Below are positions 1 through 9,845 of a stretch of DNA of 64,000 nucleotides, one piece after another (the first letter of the stretch is position 1; the number at the start of each line of letters is the position of its first letter). A program made the translations under genes and the position numbers. The notes beneath the pieces were generated by a model. The model was not told where the DNA came from. It did no database searches and worked only from the letters and a program-made list of their open reading frames with translations. This DNA comes from Salipaludibacillus daqingensis (GTDB lineage Bacteria; Bacillota; Bacilli; Bacillales; Salisediminibacteriaceae), in assembly GCF_029891575.1 (NCBI RefSeq), contig NZ_JARZHF010000010.1, forward strand, positions 1 through 64,000, given 5' to 3'.

Positions 1-61
1 ATGCCCCCCCATATTATCAACTCCCGATTATAATCATTATAAAATAAGTATACGACAAAGA

Positions 62-115
62 ACCCTATAAAACTTACGGATAAGTAGTTTTTTATCCGTG
101 TCTGTTTTATAGGGT
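62..115. repeat. Long two-tier inverted repeat (hairpin)
   Basis: A 12-bp outer arm ACCCTATAAAAC (62-73) is perfectly repeated in inverse at 104-115, and an inner arm CGGATAA (77-83) pairs with TTATCCG (92-98). There is no T-run after either arm, so it is not a classic terminator. It could be a joined pair of insertion-sequence ends or a structured RNA. The rest of positions 1-241 shows no gene. The hairpin is seen directly; its role is unknown. Confidence 0.5.
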
Positions 116-241
116 CCAGTTTAACCATCTTAATGGGGGCAGGTCGTTTTTATTTAGTAGAAAACCGAATTCATCCTTTAAACAGCTTCACCACTTTACA
201 TCGTGATGAACCCTAAACTTCCAAGAAACTCACTTTACTCC

Positions 242-643
242 TTAAGCACTGAACATTGATTTTCTTGAATTGATGATATATTGTTCTAGCGACAAAAAAG
301 AACTGCCACTTATAGCTAGATGAATAGAAGTAGCCAGTAAAAGCGCATCTAATTCGTAACCACCGATAAATCCTTCAGGTAGTTTGACCGTTATAATCGC
401 CCCTAACATGACGATTGCAAAAACAACGCCGACAACTCTCGTTCCATACCCAACAATCAATGCAATACCACCAATAAACTCAATAACAGCAATGATGTAC
501 GCTAAATATCCAGGCAGACCAAGACTTGCAAAATAATCAGCAACATTACCAAGACCACTTTGATATTTATCTAATCCATGCAACAAAAAAGTCATACCCA
601 CCACAATTCGTATCAGAAATAAACCTATTTCACCTTTTTTCAT
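242..643 (-). CDS. DoxX family membrane protein
   Basis: A 133-residue, four-helix membrane protein of the DoxX family. It begins with the family's typical N-terminus: a first helix, then the LLHGLDKY stretch where the helix ends. Hydrophobic segments lie near residues 8-25, 47-65, 70-88 and 98-116. DoxX proteins are small cytoplasmic-membrane proteins; some are linked to thiol or sulfur redox homeostasis, but the exact role here is unknown. The start is supported by an AGGTAGGAGG ribosome binding site just upstream of the ATG on the minus strand. It stands alone, with no operon partner in view. Family assignment is good; function is not established. Confidence 0.85.
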   Translation of the reverse strand: MKKGEIGLFLIRIVVGMTFLLHGLDKYQSGLGNVADYFASLGLPGYLAYIIAVIEFIGGIALIVGYGTRVVGVVFAIVMLGAIITVKLPEGFIGGYELDALLLATSIHLAISGSSFLSLEQYIINSRKSMFSA

Positions 644-765
644 TTATTTTTCCTCCTACCTTAAAAACATCCTAAAATCTAAAATCAAGCACTTAATCTA
701 TCACTGTCTAATTTGCTTGAAAGTGTATATCTGTTAGTATGCTCTATAAAATTAATTTAAAACAG

Positions 766-844
766 TGCCGAATGAAACACAGGGACGGTTCTTGCGCGTC
801 ATTACCAGTCATTACGATGACAATGATGCATAAGAACCGTCCCC
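766..844. repeat. GGGACGGTTCT repeat, family 1, inverted pair
   Basis: GGGACGGTTCTT at 782-793 is matched by its exact reverse complement AAGAACCGTCCC at 832-843, about 40 bp apart, with a TGCCGAATG lead-in at 766-774. The right arm carries the CAATGATGC lead shared with other copies in the window. It lies in the gap upstream of the YhgE-like gene. Confidence 0.85.
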
Positions 845-978
845 ATTCTTCACCATTCTTCACCTCATTGTCATTTTACTTTGTTCATTTTATGTTCATA
901 TTACTATGTCAGAATACAAAAGTGTTCAAATACATGAACGGAAAAATTGTTAATCTTTGATATTGGTGGAGGAAGTAA

Positions 979-3654
979 ATGAAAAATGTACGGGAAATAT
1001 GTCAACAAGATTTACGTAACATTAAGCGAGTACCGCTCGTCGGAGTTTTATTAATAGGGTTAGCTATTTTGCCGTCCCTTTATGCTTGGTTTAATCTTAG
1101 TGCGTCATGGGATCCTTATTCGAATACACAGGGGATTGACGTAGCGGTAGTCAATGAAGATATAGGTGCAGAGCTCGATGGGGATTATTTGAATGTTGGG
1201 GAACAGCTAGAAGAAAATCTCAGTAACAACGACGATTTTGGCTGGACTTTTGTAACGAGAGAAGAAGCAGAGAAAGGCGTGGAATATGGAGACTATTATG
1301 CTAGTGTCTATATTGATGAAACGTTTTCAGAAGAATTAGCCAGTGTTGTTTCGGGGGAACCACAGGCTGCGGAAATTCATTATCAAGTGAATGAAAAAGT
1401 GAATGCCATCGCCCCAAAAATGACGGACGCTGGTGCTTCCGCCATTGTCACTAATATGAACGAGGAATTTATCGCTGAAACGACAAAAACATTGTTTCAA
1501 GAATTCGATAGACTTGGTTTAAAACTAGAAGAAGAGTTACCGACGTTTCGAAGGATGAAGCAAGTGATCTATGATTTGGAAAATCTGTTACCTGAAGTGA
1601 ACGAGTTTGCTGATGGTATCCTTACGATAGAAGAGAATTGGAATCGTATCGAAGGTCATGCAAATCAGTTTTTGGCAGTAGAAGAAGTCATTCCGGAGTT
1701 TAAAGAAGGCACAGAACAAATTCTCATCTTAGAAAAACGGATGCCTGAAATTGCAGCGTTAGGTGACGATGTTTTAGAGCTAGAACAGACTATCCCTACG
1801 ATGGAAGATTCGGTGGAAGAAATGCTTGTCATCAGTGATCGATTTAGTGACATTTCTGTTCTTCTTGAAGAAGCTTTAGACGGCACGCAAATGGCTCTAT
1901 CAACGATCCAAAATGCGCAAGAAGTTCTTCCAGATATGGAAGAAAGAGCAGAATCGATCGAAGAATACATGGAAGCACTTCAGATATTTATCGATGATGC
2001 AGATGGAGCAGCTAAGCCTGTTTTAGACACGTTGACACAGCAAGTACTGTTTGCAAATCAAACAGTAGCTGCCATCGATCAAATTCTCGAAATGATCGAG
2101 AAAGGAGAAAAAGAAGAAGTAGAAGAAACATTAAACGAATTAAACAACCAATTAACGTCTCATTTAGATATGATTGACGAAGCAATCGAAATGTACATTT
2201 TGTTGAACGATATAGCAGAAGATGAAAGTCTTGTTGAAGTCATTGCACAACTAGAAGAAGCGAAAGAAACGTTAGAAACGCTGCAAGTCGAAGTTCAGCA
2301 TGCACTCGAACAGCTTGAAGCGGGGGAAGTACCTGATTCGGAACAAATTTCCTCTCTTCGAAAAACAACGCAAGCAGCGGAACAACGGACGAAAGGTTTA
2401 TCTCAATTTTTATCCAATGAAGGCGAGGAACGAATCGAAAAAAGTATCGCCGAAATTCAACAGCAACTAGATAACGCCAGTGATTCGTTTGAAGAAAGTT
2501 ATGAAACACTGCATACGATAGAAGATGTGTTAATCAATGCAGAGGAGATTACCGTAAATGGCGAAGAAAATATTTCCGAATGGATCAAGAGGATGCCAGA
2601 AGTGGAAGCGCAGATCAATGAAGCAGCGGCAAAAATCGAAAACGGGCTTCCAGTTGTCATCGAAGGGGTAGAAAAGCTAAGTGACTTTATTCGAGAGGAT
2701 TTTCCTGTCATAGAAGAACGAGTCTATCAAGTTTCGGACATTATTCGAGAAGATTTACCTGGAATGGAAGAAGAATATTTGCGGCTTTCAGAAATTTTGG
2801 AGGACAACCTTCCTCAAGTGGAAGAGTCAATCAATGAATTAGCTTTATTTATTCGCAATGATTTTCCAGAGATGGAAGAGAATTTGGAAGATGCATCCGA
2901 TCTTGTTCGTGAGTTAGAAGAAGATGATCAATTGAACGAGGCCATTAAGGTCCTGCGAAATGACCTTGATGAAGAGAGTGAATTCTTTAGTAATCCAGTG
3001 CAATTGTCGGAGGAGAAGTTATTCCCAATTCCGAACTACGGGTCTGCTAACGCTCCTTTTTATACAACGTTAAGTCTGTGGGTAGGGGCGTTGCTGTTAT
3101 CGAACTTAATCAGTACAAACTTACACAGCGCTGACAAAAGACCGTATTATTCCTTGCGAGATATTTACTTAGGTAGAATGATTTTGTTTCTAATTATCGC
3201 GCTTCTACAAGGATTAATCGTCAGCATCGGAAACCTGACGTTGTTAGGTGTATACGCGGCAAATCCACTCATGTATATCTTATTTAGTGTCATCATTGCA
3301 TTAATCTTTATGACAATGGTCTACACACTTGCATCGATTCTAGGCAATATCGGAAAAGCAATAGCGATCATTCTACTCGTGCTCCAATTATCTGGAGGTG
3401 GAGGGATGTTTCCAATAGAAGTAGCACCGTCTTTCTTTCAACAAATAAATCCTTACCTGCCTTTCACATATGCGATTAACTTGTTACGAGAAGCTGTTGG
3501 AGGAGTGATTGTTGCGGTTGCTTGGAAAAATGTCATAGCACTTACCGGATTTTGGTTACTCACCCTTGCGATTGGATTATTATTAAAACCACGACTACAG
3601 GCAAAAATCGAAAAAACACTAGAAAAATCAAAATCAAGTCGGTTAGTAGAATAG
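979..3654 (+). CDS. YhgE/Pip domain membrane protein
   Basis: An 891-residue protein of the YhgE/Pip (phage infection protein) family, whose C-terminal half resembles ABC-2 type membrane components. It has one transmembrane helix near residues 18-40, a long extracytoplasmic region of about 650 residues rich in Glu and coiled-coil-like heptads, and about five C-terminal helices from residue ~695 onward. Family members include the Lactococcus phage receptor Pip, B. subtilis YueB (SPP1 receptor) and EsaA-like type VII secretion partners. No ESX/type VII genes lie nearby, so a secretion role is not supported here. The start follows GGTGGAGGAAGTAA. Repeated LPxxEExxxxLSxxI-like units around residues 560-670 look like internal tandem repeats. 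Confidence 0.85.
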   Translation: MKNVREICQQDLRNIKRVPLVGVLLIGLAILPSLYAWFNLSASWDPYSNTQGIDVAVVNEDIGAELDGDYLNVGEQLEENLSNNDDFGWTFVTREEAEKGVEYGDYYASVYIDETFSEELASVVSGEPQAAEIHYQVNEKVNAIAPKMTDAGASAIVTNMNEEFIAETTKTLFQEFDRLGLKLEEELPTFRRMKQVIYDLENLLPEVNEFADGILTIEENWNRIEGHANQFLAVEEVIPEFKEGTEQILILEKRMPEIAALGDDVLELEQTIPTMEDSVEEMLVISDRFSDISVLLEEALDGTQMALSTIQNAQEVLPDMEERAESIEEYMEALQIFIDDADGAAKPVLDTLTQQVLFANQTVAAIDQILEMIEKGEKEEVEETLNELNNQLTSHLDMIDEAIEMYILLNDIAEDESLVEVIAQLEEAKETLETLQVEVQHALEQLEAGEVPDSEQISSLRKTTQAAEQRTKGLSQFLSNEGEERIEKSIAEIQQQLDNASDSFEESYETLHTIEDVLINAEEITVNGEENISEWIKRMPEVEAQINEAAAKIENGLPVVIEGVEKLSDFIREDFPVIEERVYQVSDIIREDLPGMEEEYLRLSEILEDNLPQVEESINELALFIRNDFPEMEENLEDASDLVRELEEDDQLNEAIKVLRNDLDEESEFFSNPVQLSEEKLFPIPNYGSANAPFYTTLSLWVGALLLSNLISTNLHSADKRPYYSLRDIYLGRMILFLIIALLQGLIVSIGNLTLLGVYAANPLMYILFSVIIALIFMTMVYTLASILGNIGKAIAIILLVLQLSGGGGMFPIEVAPSFFQQINPYLPFTYAINLLREAVGGVIVAVAWKNVIALTGFWLLTLAIGLLLKPRLQAKIEKTLEKSKSSRLVE

Positions 3655-3656
3655 AA

Positions 3657-3720
3657 CGCCGAATGCCGAATGGGGACGGTTCTCATGCATCATTGATGCA
3701 CGAGAACCGTCCCCGTTTTT
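3657..3720. terminator. Family 1 repeat acting as bidirectional terminator hairpin
   Basis: GGGGACGGTTCTC (3672-3684) and GAGAACCGTCCCC (3702-3714) are perfect inverted arms. The space between them is itself nearly palindromic (TGCATCA / TGATGCA), so the whole 43 bp folds into one stem with a single mismatch. It is followed by GTTTTT and sits between two convergent genes, just after the YhgE-like stop and before the DUF4317 stop. It is both a copy of the dispersed repeat and a plausible terminator. Confidence 0.8.
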
Positions 3721-4895
3721 CATTCATCGCCACCAAAAGCTTCTGGGATCATCGTGAATCCATCAATGATCGTATCTTCTTCCACCTCAATCATTAAGTA
3801 CCGCTTGCCGCTAAAATTCACTTGTCTCACATAGCTTAAATCTTGAGGGCTTATGGAAATTTTAGCTACTTTTGTATCGATTTTAATCGATTTTGATTTA
3901 TACTTTGGAACGATACTACTAGCCTTTATTTCATATTTTTCGTCCTGGATCACTTTTTGGTAAGCAGATTCCACCTTTTCCGTATCAATATCTTTGATTC
4001 CGCTCACTTTTAACACTTGTTCGACGTCTTTGTAGTCTAATTTTGGTGCGTCTTCCTCTTCGCTTTCTTCCATGACCCGATTGATTTCTTCATAGACATT
4101 GGAGAGGGTAGACGTGTTTAGTTGATTTCCAGTCACGTCTTTCACGATTTCCTCAAAAACAATTTTATCGTCCTGTGCCGTCATCGTTTCCTCGCCATTT
4201 AATACATCTTCTATAAATTGGTGATCAGGTTCATTTGCTTTCGCAGCAGAATATAGAATGTAGTTCACATCAGCCATATTATCGGTGAAAGAAGGAAATA
4301 GAAATCCTCCGATAGGGGCGTTGAGATTGATAATCGGGTCCACAACAAAATTGTATTTGAATTCTTTTTCCACATAGTCAAACAATAATTCTTTTTTTGG
4401 ATCCTGCGTGCTATTAATACTGCATAAAATGAACGGGCTAGAATAGACGGTATCACGGTCACTTTCCTCAGACTCTTCACTACGGCGTTTCATTGGTTTA
4501 TAATATTCCCCGCGAATGAATGTAATTACAACATCCATCTCATATTGTTTGTTTTTTAGCATTTTTTCAACGATCTGCAGCATATTTTCCTTCCAGGCGT
4601 CCACATCACTACTTAATAACCCTTGATGTAAAATAAGCTGACTGCTATTAGCCGCTTCTCGCTGAAACTTTAATTCAAACAATTTCTCATCCATCTGACC
4701 ACCAAGTAATTTTTTGAAGTTATTCATAAATAACTCTTGTTGATCTTGATCAAGCATGTCAAAGTATTGACTTTGATGATGATAAATGTCACTTGATTCC
4801 TTCATAATATATACATTGAATATTTCATTGATTTTTAGTAATTCATTATTTACTTTAAACTGTCTTTTAATGTGTGCAATATCTTTTTTGTTCAT
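3720..4895 (-). CDS. DUF4317 family protein
   Basis: A cytosolic, acidic protein of 391 residues with the typical DUF4317 beginning MNKKDIAHIKRQFK. The reading frame is open 28 codons further upstream, but the ATG at 4895 is preceded by AGGAGTGGGAATAGAA, a proper ribosome binding site, so I chose it. There is no signal peptide or transmembrane helix. DUF4317 proteins are widespread in Firmicutes and have no established function. The gene converges on the YhgE-like gene, with a repeat-derived hairpin between them. Family call is good; role unknown. Confidence 0.85.
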   Translation of the reverse strand: MNKKDIAHIKRQFKVNNELLKINEIFNVYIMKESSDIYHHQSQYFDMLDQDQQELFMNNFKKLLGGQMDEKLFELKFQREAANSSQLILHQGLLSSDVDAWKENMLQIVEKMLKNKQYEMDVVITFIRGEYYKPMKRRSEESEESDRDTVYSSPFILCSINSTQDPKKELLFDYVEKEFKYNFVVDPIINLNAPIGGFLFPSFTDNMADVNYILYSAAKANEPDHQFIEDVLNGEETMTAQDDKIVFEEIVKDVTGNQLNTSTLSNVYEEINRVMEESEEEDAPKLDYKDVEQVLKVSGIKDIDTEKVESAYQKVIQDEKYEIKASSIVPKYKSKSIKIDTKVAKISISPQDLSYVRQVNFSGKRYLMIEVEEDTIIDGFTMIPEAFGGDE

Positions 4896-5083
4896 TTCTA
4901 TTCCCACTCCTAAGCTGTTCTGATCGTTTTGATTTGGGTGTAATCTAAGGCTAGCATGACAAAATGGAGAGGGAATCACGTTTCTTTTGATTTCCTCTCC
5001 ACTTTTTGAACGATCCTTCTATTTTAACATAATGATTCGATTGATTATCATTTTAATAGCAGAACTTTTTTGACTAGTGAAAA

Positions 5084-5152
5084 TGCCGCGTGGGGACGGT
5101 TCCCATGCGGGACTATCATCTAACGTTATTGACGAACGAGATCCGTCTACGT
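5084..5152. repeat. Degenerate family 1 repeat
   Basis: TGCCGCGTG and GGGGACGGTTC (5084-5102) are followed by CATGCGGGA, making an imperfect stem around the conserved core. The right arm, around 5131-5152, is decayed (GAGATCCGTC in place of GAGAACCGTC). It lies just downstream of the YqxD stop. Confidence 0.6.
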
Positions 5153-5153
5153 T

Positions 5154-5594
5154 TTACTTCAGAACTACCTCTCTTAAAAGCTTTTCGAATGTGGCTCTTT
5201 CCTCTTGTGTAAAAGCTTTTGGACCTTTTGTGCGCTGACCGCTTTTTCTTGCCATCGCACTCATGTACCTTGAATCGAGAAGTTGATCGATATTTTCACT
5301 CGTATAAGCGAAGCCCTTATGATGAACAACTTGGCACCCTTTAGCCAACCCAAGAGATGCGAGGCCATAGTCTTGCGTAATGATAATATCGTCTTTTTGC
5401 GCCATTTGCATAATTTTATAATCAGCAGCCTCAGCTCCCGTATCAACATAAACCGTCTTCACCCCTTCAGGTTCATCAGCAATGGAAAAATGAGCATAAC
5501 TTTTCACAAGAATAAGTGGAATTTCTACCTCTTTTGCGACCGCTACAGCAATATCTTTCACGGGACATGCATCTGCATCTACATAAATTTTCAT
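5154..5594 (-). CDS. YaiI/YqxD family protein (UPF0178)
   Basis: A 146-residue protein of the YaiI/YqxD (DUF188) family, with the hallmark start [13 protein letters not shown] and the later [10 protein letters not shown] stretch. The fold is PIN-like, with conserved acidic residues that resemble a nuclease metal site, but no activity is firmly established. The frame opens 16 codons earlier. The ATG at 5594 is chosen because AGGAGA lies 6 nt upstream, whereas an ATG at 5600 abuts that site directly. It appears monocistronic. Confidence 0.88.
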   Translation of the reverse strand: MKIYVDADACPVKDIAVAVAKEVEIPLILVKSYAHFSIADEPEGVKTVYVDTGAEAADYKIMQMAQKDDIIITQDYGLASLGLAKGCQVVHHKGFAYTSENIDQLLDSRYMSAMARKSGQRTKGPKAFTQEERATFEKLLREVVLK

Positions 5595-5843
5595 AACCAT
5601 TCTCCTAACTTCGTTGCAAAAAATAACTACTGTTACCTTCATTGTCTTTGATTATTTTTGGATCTCATCTTACTTCACTTTTATACAAACGTTATGAATA
5701 CTCCTAATTCACTATCCACCAACATATCGATGAATGTTCGGAGTTTACTATTCTAACGATATCTTGTTCTTCTAAATAGTTAAGTACTTAACCACTATTG
5801 TATAAAACGAAGAGATGATTGTCTAAATGTTTCAACAAGTGGT

Positions 5844-5914
5844 TAATGGGGACGGTTCTCATTCATCATTCCATTTAATCCATATAATTACATTAATGCG
5901 TGAAAGCGTCTCCA
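5844..5914. repeat. Family 1 repeat, right arm decayed
   Basis: AATGGGGACGGTTCTCATTCA at 5845-5865 is an intact left arm. About 45 bp on, ATTACATTAATGCGTG then AAAGCGTCTCC (to 5914) matches the right arm of the copy at 19715-19782, where the same lead ends in GAGAACCGTCC. The gap 5643-6068 otherwise holds the fbp promoter region and an inverted GGTAAT/ATTACC pair at 5955-5984, with no gene. Confidence 0.65.
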
Positions 5915-6068
5915 ACTGACACTCAATTCACATCCATTTTCCACTTCCATTTGTGGTAATATGAAGATAATAAAGGGAATTACCGCAACTTTCAGACAAA
6001 AAGACGATATCTAAAGTTGTAGGTGATACCGATAAAAAAGCTTGATCCAGAAAGGGGATTCTATCATT

Positions 6069-8000
6069 TTGGACACAAAACTGTTAGATTTACTGGCTCA
6101 AAAATATGATAGTGAGGAAAAAGTCGTAACCGAAATTATTAAGCTTGAAGCTATCCTTAATTTACCAAAGGGGACAGAACATTTTGTAAGTGATTTACAT
6201 GGGGAATACCAAGCCTTTCAACATGTTTTAAGAAATGGTTCAGGGAATGTAAAAGAAAAAATTAAAGACCTTTTCAAAGATGAATTCTCTGAAAAAGAAA
6301 TCGTTGAATTAGCGACATTAGTTTATTATCCAGAAGAGAAACTGCAGCTAATAAAGAATAATTTTACCAATGACCAAGAATTAAACAACTGGTACGGTGA
6401 AACCATTGAGCATTTGATTAAGCTCATATCCTTTGCTTCCTTCAAATACACTCGCTCGAAATTACGTCGGGCATTGCCTACTCAGTTTGTTTATATTGTC
6501 GAAGAACTATTATACAAAACAGAAGAGTTTACAAATAAGAAACAATATTACGAAAAAATTATCCAGCAAATTATTACCCTCGGACAGGCTGATAAACTCA
6601 TTGTCGGTCTTGCTTACACGACACAAAGGTTGGTTGTTGACCATCTTCATGTCGTAGGAGATATTTATGACCGCGGACCCGAACCAGATAAAATCATGGA
6701 CGCACTCATTAATTATCATTCTGTTGATATCCAATGGGGAAATCACGATGTCCTATGGATAGGTGCCTTTGCTGGATCAAAGGTTTGTTTAGCAAATATT
6801 ATTCGAATCTGTGCCAGATACGATAATTTAGACATTATTGAAGATGTGTATGGGATAAACCTTAGACCACTCCTCAACCTTGCGGAAAAATACTATGAAA
6901 GCAATCCTGTATTTATGCCAAAGAGTTCTTCTAATGACCAATTACCTGATAATGAAAAAACACAGATTTCAAAAATTCATCAAGCGATTGCCATGATCCA
7001 GTTCAAACTGGAAATGCCGATCATCAAGAGACGTCCTTATTTTAATATGTCAGAAAGGCTATTGCTTGAAAAAATTGATCATGATAAGAAACAAATAACG
7101 ATTCATGGAAAAACATACCCACTAGAAAATACATGTTTTGCAACGGTCAATCCGAATCAACCCGATCAACTATTAGCGGAAGAAAGGGAAGTCATCGATA
7201 AACTATTATTCTCTGTCCAGCATTCGGAAAAGCTCGCCAGACATATGAAGTTTCTTATGAAGAAAGGTAATCTTTATTTAAAATATAACGGAAACTTATT
7301 AATCCATGGCTGTATTCCTATTGATGAAAATGGAAAGATGGAAAAAATGACGATTGAAAATAAAACCTATGCCGGTCGTGATTTATTTGATATTTTTGAA
7401 CATTATTTACGAGATGCTTTTGCACATCCAGAAGAGACAGATGACCTTGCAACAGATATGGTCTGGTATTTATGGACAGGAGAATATTCATCCCTCTTTG
7501 GAAAAAGGGAAATGACCACTTTTGAAAGGTATTTCATTAAAGATAAGGAAGCTCATGTTGAGAAAAAGAATCCATATTACTATCTTCGTGAAAAGGAAGA
7601 GATTTGCCGTCAAATCCTAAAAGAATTTGATCTTAATCCAGATCAAGGACATATCATCAATGGCCATACGCCAGTGAAAGAGATAAGTGGAGAAAATCCA
7701 GTGAAAGCAAATGGAAAGATGATCGTCATTGATGGAAGCTTTTCCAAGGCTTATCAATCAGATACAGGTATTGCCGGATACACGTTATTATATAATTCCT
7801 ACGGGATGCAACTTGTCGCCCATAAACTTTTTCATTCCAAAGAAGATGTTCTGCTAAATGGAACAGACGTGTTATCGGTAAAAAGATTGGTAGATAAAGA
7901 ACTAGTAAGAAAAAAGATTCAAGAAACGAATGTAGGAGAGAAATTAAAACAAGAAGTTACTATGTTAAATAATTTGATGGAATATCGCTATATAAAATGA
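6069..8000 (+). CDS. fbp: Fructose-1,6-bisphosphatase class III
   Basis: Hydrolyses fructose-1,6-bisphosphate to fructose-6-phosphate in gluconeogenesis, in the cytosol. The sequence follows B. subtilis Fbp over nearly its whole length, including the phosphoesterase motifs [38 protein letters not shown] and [13 protein letters not shown] start at 6069 is chosen because AAAGGGGA lies upstream; an in-frame TTG at 6042 has no ribosome binding site. The N-terminus is about 20-25 residues shorter than that of B. subtilis. Class III enzymes are typical of Firmicutes. The gene stands alone, and the class I aldolase gene fda lies about 16 kb away. Confidence 0.96.
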   Translation: MDTKLLDLLAQKYDSEEKVVTEIIKLEAILNLPKGTEHFVSDLHGEYQAFQHVLRNGSGNVKEKIKDLFKDEFSEKEIVELATLVYYPEEKLQLIKNNFTNDQELNNWYGETIEHLIKLISFASFKYTRSKLRRALPTQFVYIVEELLYKTEEFTNKKQYYEKIIQQIITLGQADKLIVGLAYTTQRLVVDHLHVVGDIYDRGPEPDKIMDALINYHSVDIQWGNHDVLWIGAFAGSKVCLANIIRICARYDNLDIIEDVYGINLRPLLNLAEKYYESNPVFMPKSSSNDQLPDNEKTQISKIHQAIAMIQFKLEMPIIKRRPYFNMSERLLLEKIDHDKKQITIHGKTYPLENTCFATVNPNQPDQLLAEEREVIDKLLFSVQHSEKLARHMKFLMKKGNLYLKYNGNLLIHGCIPIDENGKMEKMTIENKTYAGRDLFDIFEHYLRDAFAHPEETDDLATDMVWYLWTGEYSSLFGKREMTTFERYFIKDKEAHVEKKNPYYYLREKEEICRQILKEFDLNPDQGHIINGHTPVKEISGENPVKANGKMIVIDGSFSKAYQSDTGIAGYTLLYNSYGMQLVAHKLFHSKEDVLLNGTDVLSVKRLVDKELVRKKIQETNVGEKLKQEVTMLNNLMEYRYIK

Positions 8001-8123
8001 AAACAATGCAGAATTTAAAGTAATCGATTGGAGGAGATTTTGCCACATAAAATGACTTGAACTTGATTGGATTAAGTTTTCAAAATATCCCTTTGCACCT
8101 ATCCACCTAGGAGGAGGAACTGT

Positions 8124-9128
8124 ATGAGAGCGATTACATCTACCGAATTTGGACCGCCCGACGTTTTAAAACTATCAGAGGTTGAAAAACCTGTTCCAAA
8201 AGACGACGAAGTCCTCATAAGAGTGTCTGCAACTTCTGTTAAATATGGGGATCTCGTCGCTCGGAATTTCAAAGGAGTCTCTCCTAAGGAATTTAATATG
8301 CCTTTTCTTTTCTGGTTTTTTGCTAAGATCTTTTTTGGATTTCGAAAGCCGAAGATAAAGATATTAGGTAGTGAGTTTGCAGGAGAAATTGAATCCGTTG
8401 GAAAAGATGTTACCTCATTTAAGAAAGGTGACCAAACTTTTGGGTATCTCGGCCAAAACATGGGTGCTTATGCCGAGTATATATGTGTTTCTAACAAAGG
8501 GGTACTGGCGATAAAGCCTATAAATATGACTGATGAGGAAGCAGCTGTAACTCCTTATGGTGCGATGATGTCATGGTCTTTGCTTCGAAAAGGTAAGATT
8601 AAACGAGGACAAAAAGTTTTAATTATTGGTGCTTCAGGTGGATTAGGATCAGCGGCGGTTCAGATTGCAAAGCATGAGGGGGCAGAAGTAACCGGTGTAT
8701 GTGGAACATCTAGGCTAGCATTCGTTAAGTCGCTCGGAGCCGATCGTGTCATTGATTATCATAAAGAAGATTTTACCGTAAACGGGGAAACGTACGACCT
8801 AATATTTGATATTTTAGGTAAAAGCTCATTTTCTGTATGTAAAAACTTGCTCGAACCAAACGGACGCTATCTTTTAGCCAGCTTTAAGATGAAAGATCTT
8901 CTACAAATGCTAGTTACGAACATAAGAAGCAGTAAAAAAGTAGTCTGTGCGATTGCATCAGGTCGTATGGAAGATTTAATGACTGTTAAAGAACTTATAG
9001 AGAAAGGAAAAATCAAATCAGTCATTGATAGACGCTTTCCCTTGGAACAAACAGCCGACGCTCATCGATATGTCGAATCGGGGAACCAAAAAGGACACGT
9101 AGTCATAACTGTGAAGGGTCACAAATAA
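8124..9128 (+). CDS. Zinc-type alcohol dehydrogenase-like / quinone oxidoreductase (MDR) protein
   Basis: A 334-residue medium-chain dehydrogenase/reductase of the quinone-oxidoreductase branch. The N-terminal GroES-like domain (about 25-120) includes ILGSEFAGEIESVG. The Rossmann domain carries the NADPH-binding motif GASGGLGSAAVQIAK near residues 171-185. The structural zinc cysteines of classical alcohol dehydrogenases are absent, so it is probably a zinc-independent NADPH-dependent reductase of quinones or enones; the substrate is unknown. The start follows GGAGGAGGAACTGT. It appears monocistronic and is followed by a repeat hairpin that may end its transcript. Confidence 0.85.
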   Translation: MRAITSTEFGPPDVLKLSEVEKPVPKDDEVLIRVSATSVKYGDLVARNFKGVSPKEFNMPFLFWFFAKIFFGFRKPKIKILGSEFAGEIESVGKDVTSFKKGDQTFGYLGQNMGAYAEYICVSNKGVLAIKPINMTDEEAAVTPYGAMMSWSLLRKGKIKRGQKVLIIGASGGLGSAAVQIAKHEGAEVTGVCGTSRLAFVKSLGADRVIDYHKEDFTVNGETYDLIFDILGKSSFSVCKNLLEPNGRYLLASFKMKDLLQMLVTNIRSSKKVVCAIASGRMEDLMTVKELIEKGKIKSVIDRRFPLEQTADAHRYVESGNQKGHVVITVKGHK

Positions 9129-9132
9129 ATGT

Positions 9133-9167
9133 TGCCGAATGGGGGACGGTTCTCATTCGGCATTTTT
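9133..9167. repeat. Family 1 repeat hairpin (single-loop form)
   Basis: TGCCGAATG (9133-9141) pairs perfectly with CATTCGGCA (9154-9162) around a loop holding GGGGACGGTTCT, and TTTTT follows. Compare the copy at 19715-19743, where the arms are TGCCACATG/CATGTGGCA around the same loop. It may terminate the dehydrogenase gene. The rest of the gap to 9404 shows no gene. Confidence 0.85.
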
Positions 9168-9404
9168 CATTACCTTCCCGTTAGCTATCTAAAACTTAAG
9201 TATATTGTAGACATTAAATGGAAAAAATGAGTATGGAAATAAGATTATTTATTGAATCACCAATATGAGTTACAATCACGGGCCGGTCGATTTTAAATAT
9301 CAAGACTTCCGATTGATCCCTTTAAGAACCTTCCTCATTTTGCAAATAGGTTTTACATAGAATAAATTTCCTGTCAGAAATAATAGAATATTTAAAAAAC
9401 TATA

Positions 9405-9434
9405 TTGACAAGCGTATAAAAAGCGCTATATACT
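9405..9434 (+). promoter_or_regulatory. Sigma-A type promoter of the catabolic unit
   Basis: TTGACA (9405-9410), an 18-bp spacer, then TATACT (9429-9434), about 35 bp before the DUF3870 start. The spacer contains AGCG...CGCT (9411-9414 and 9424-9427), a short inverted pair that might be an operator. The promoter match is strong; the operator is a guess. Confidence 0.6.
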
Positions 9435-9468
9435 AATAATCAGAAATAGTGAAAAGTAGGAATTGATT

Positions 9469-9792
9469 ATGCGAAACTTAAATACTGTTTTAGTTACAGG
9501 GTACGCGCGAGCACCACAGGGCACTTCGATGTATGAAGTGTATAAGCACGCAGGTATTGTATTGGAAATCAACTATTTCAATCATACGATTGAGAAGGTG
9601 GATTTTACCTTCATTGCGGATTTGACCAGTGAATTTTTCAAAAAATTGCTGGAAGGATATGATCTTCAGGAAGGGTTGGATCCATTAATCGAAAAGATTA
9701 AGAAACACTATTTCGCACCATCCCAGCAGGCTATGATAGTTGCCCTTCAGTCAGCTGTTCAACGTTACTGGGATTACGTAAAAGAACAATAA
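9469..9792 (+). CDS. DUF3870 domain protein
   Basis: A 107-residue cytosolic protein of the DUF3870 family. The start MRNLNTVLVTGYARAPQGT and the later DPLIEKIKKHYFAP segment are typical. The ATG at 9469 has TAGG about 8 nt upstream; a TTG two codons earlier is open but less well placed. I recall DUF3870 genes lying beside CoA-transferase, thiolase and creatininase-type catabolic genes in Firmicutes, and that is the context here; the biochemical role is unknown. It is separated from the CoA-transferase genes by a long structured leader with a terminator-like end, so its expression may be partly uncoupled from theirs. Confidence 0.8.
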   Translation: MRNLNTVLVTGYARAPQGTSMYEVYKHAGIVLEINYFNHTIEKVDFTFIADLTSEFFKKLLEGYDLQEGLDPLIEKIKKHYFAPSQQAMIVALQSAVQRYWDYVKEQ

Positions 9793-9845
9793 TAGGATAG
9801 GTTAAAGTGAAGTAGGGAGACAAACTCTCTCTATCGTCTCATTGG

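Noticed and set aside
739-960. 73-codon plus-strand frame
   Set aside because: It runs through the inverted repeat at 766-844 and has no ribosome binding site or family match.
979-3654. Type VII secretion locus, because of the YhgE/Pip protein
   Set aside because: No EssC-type ATPase, WXG100 or EsaB-like gene lies nearby.
5901-5914. Cre-like site taken as an established CcpA operator of fbp
   Set aside because: It aligns with the decayed right arm of the dispersed repeat, so its resemblance may be accidental; I list it only as something to test.
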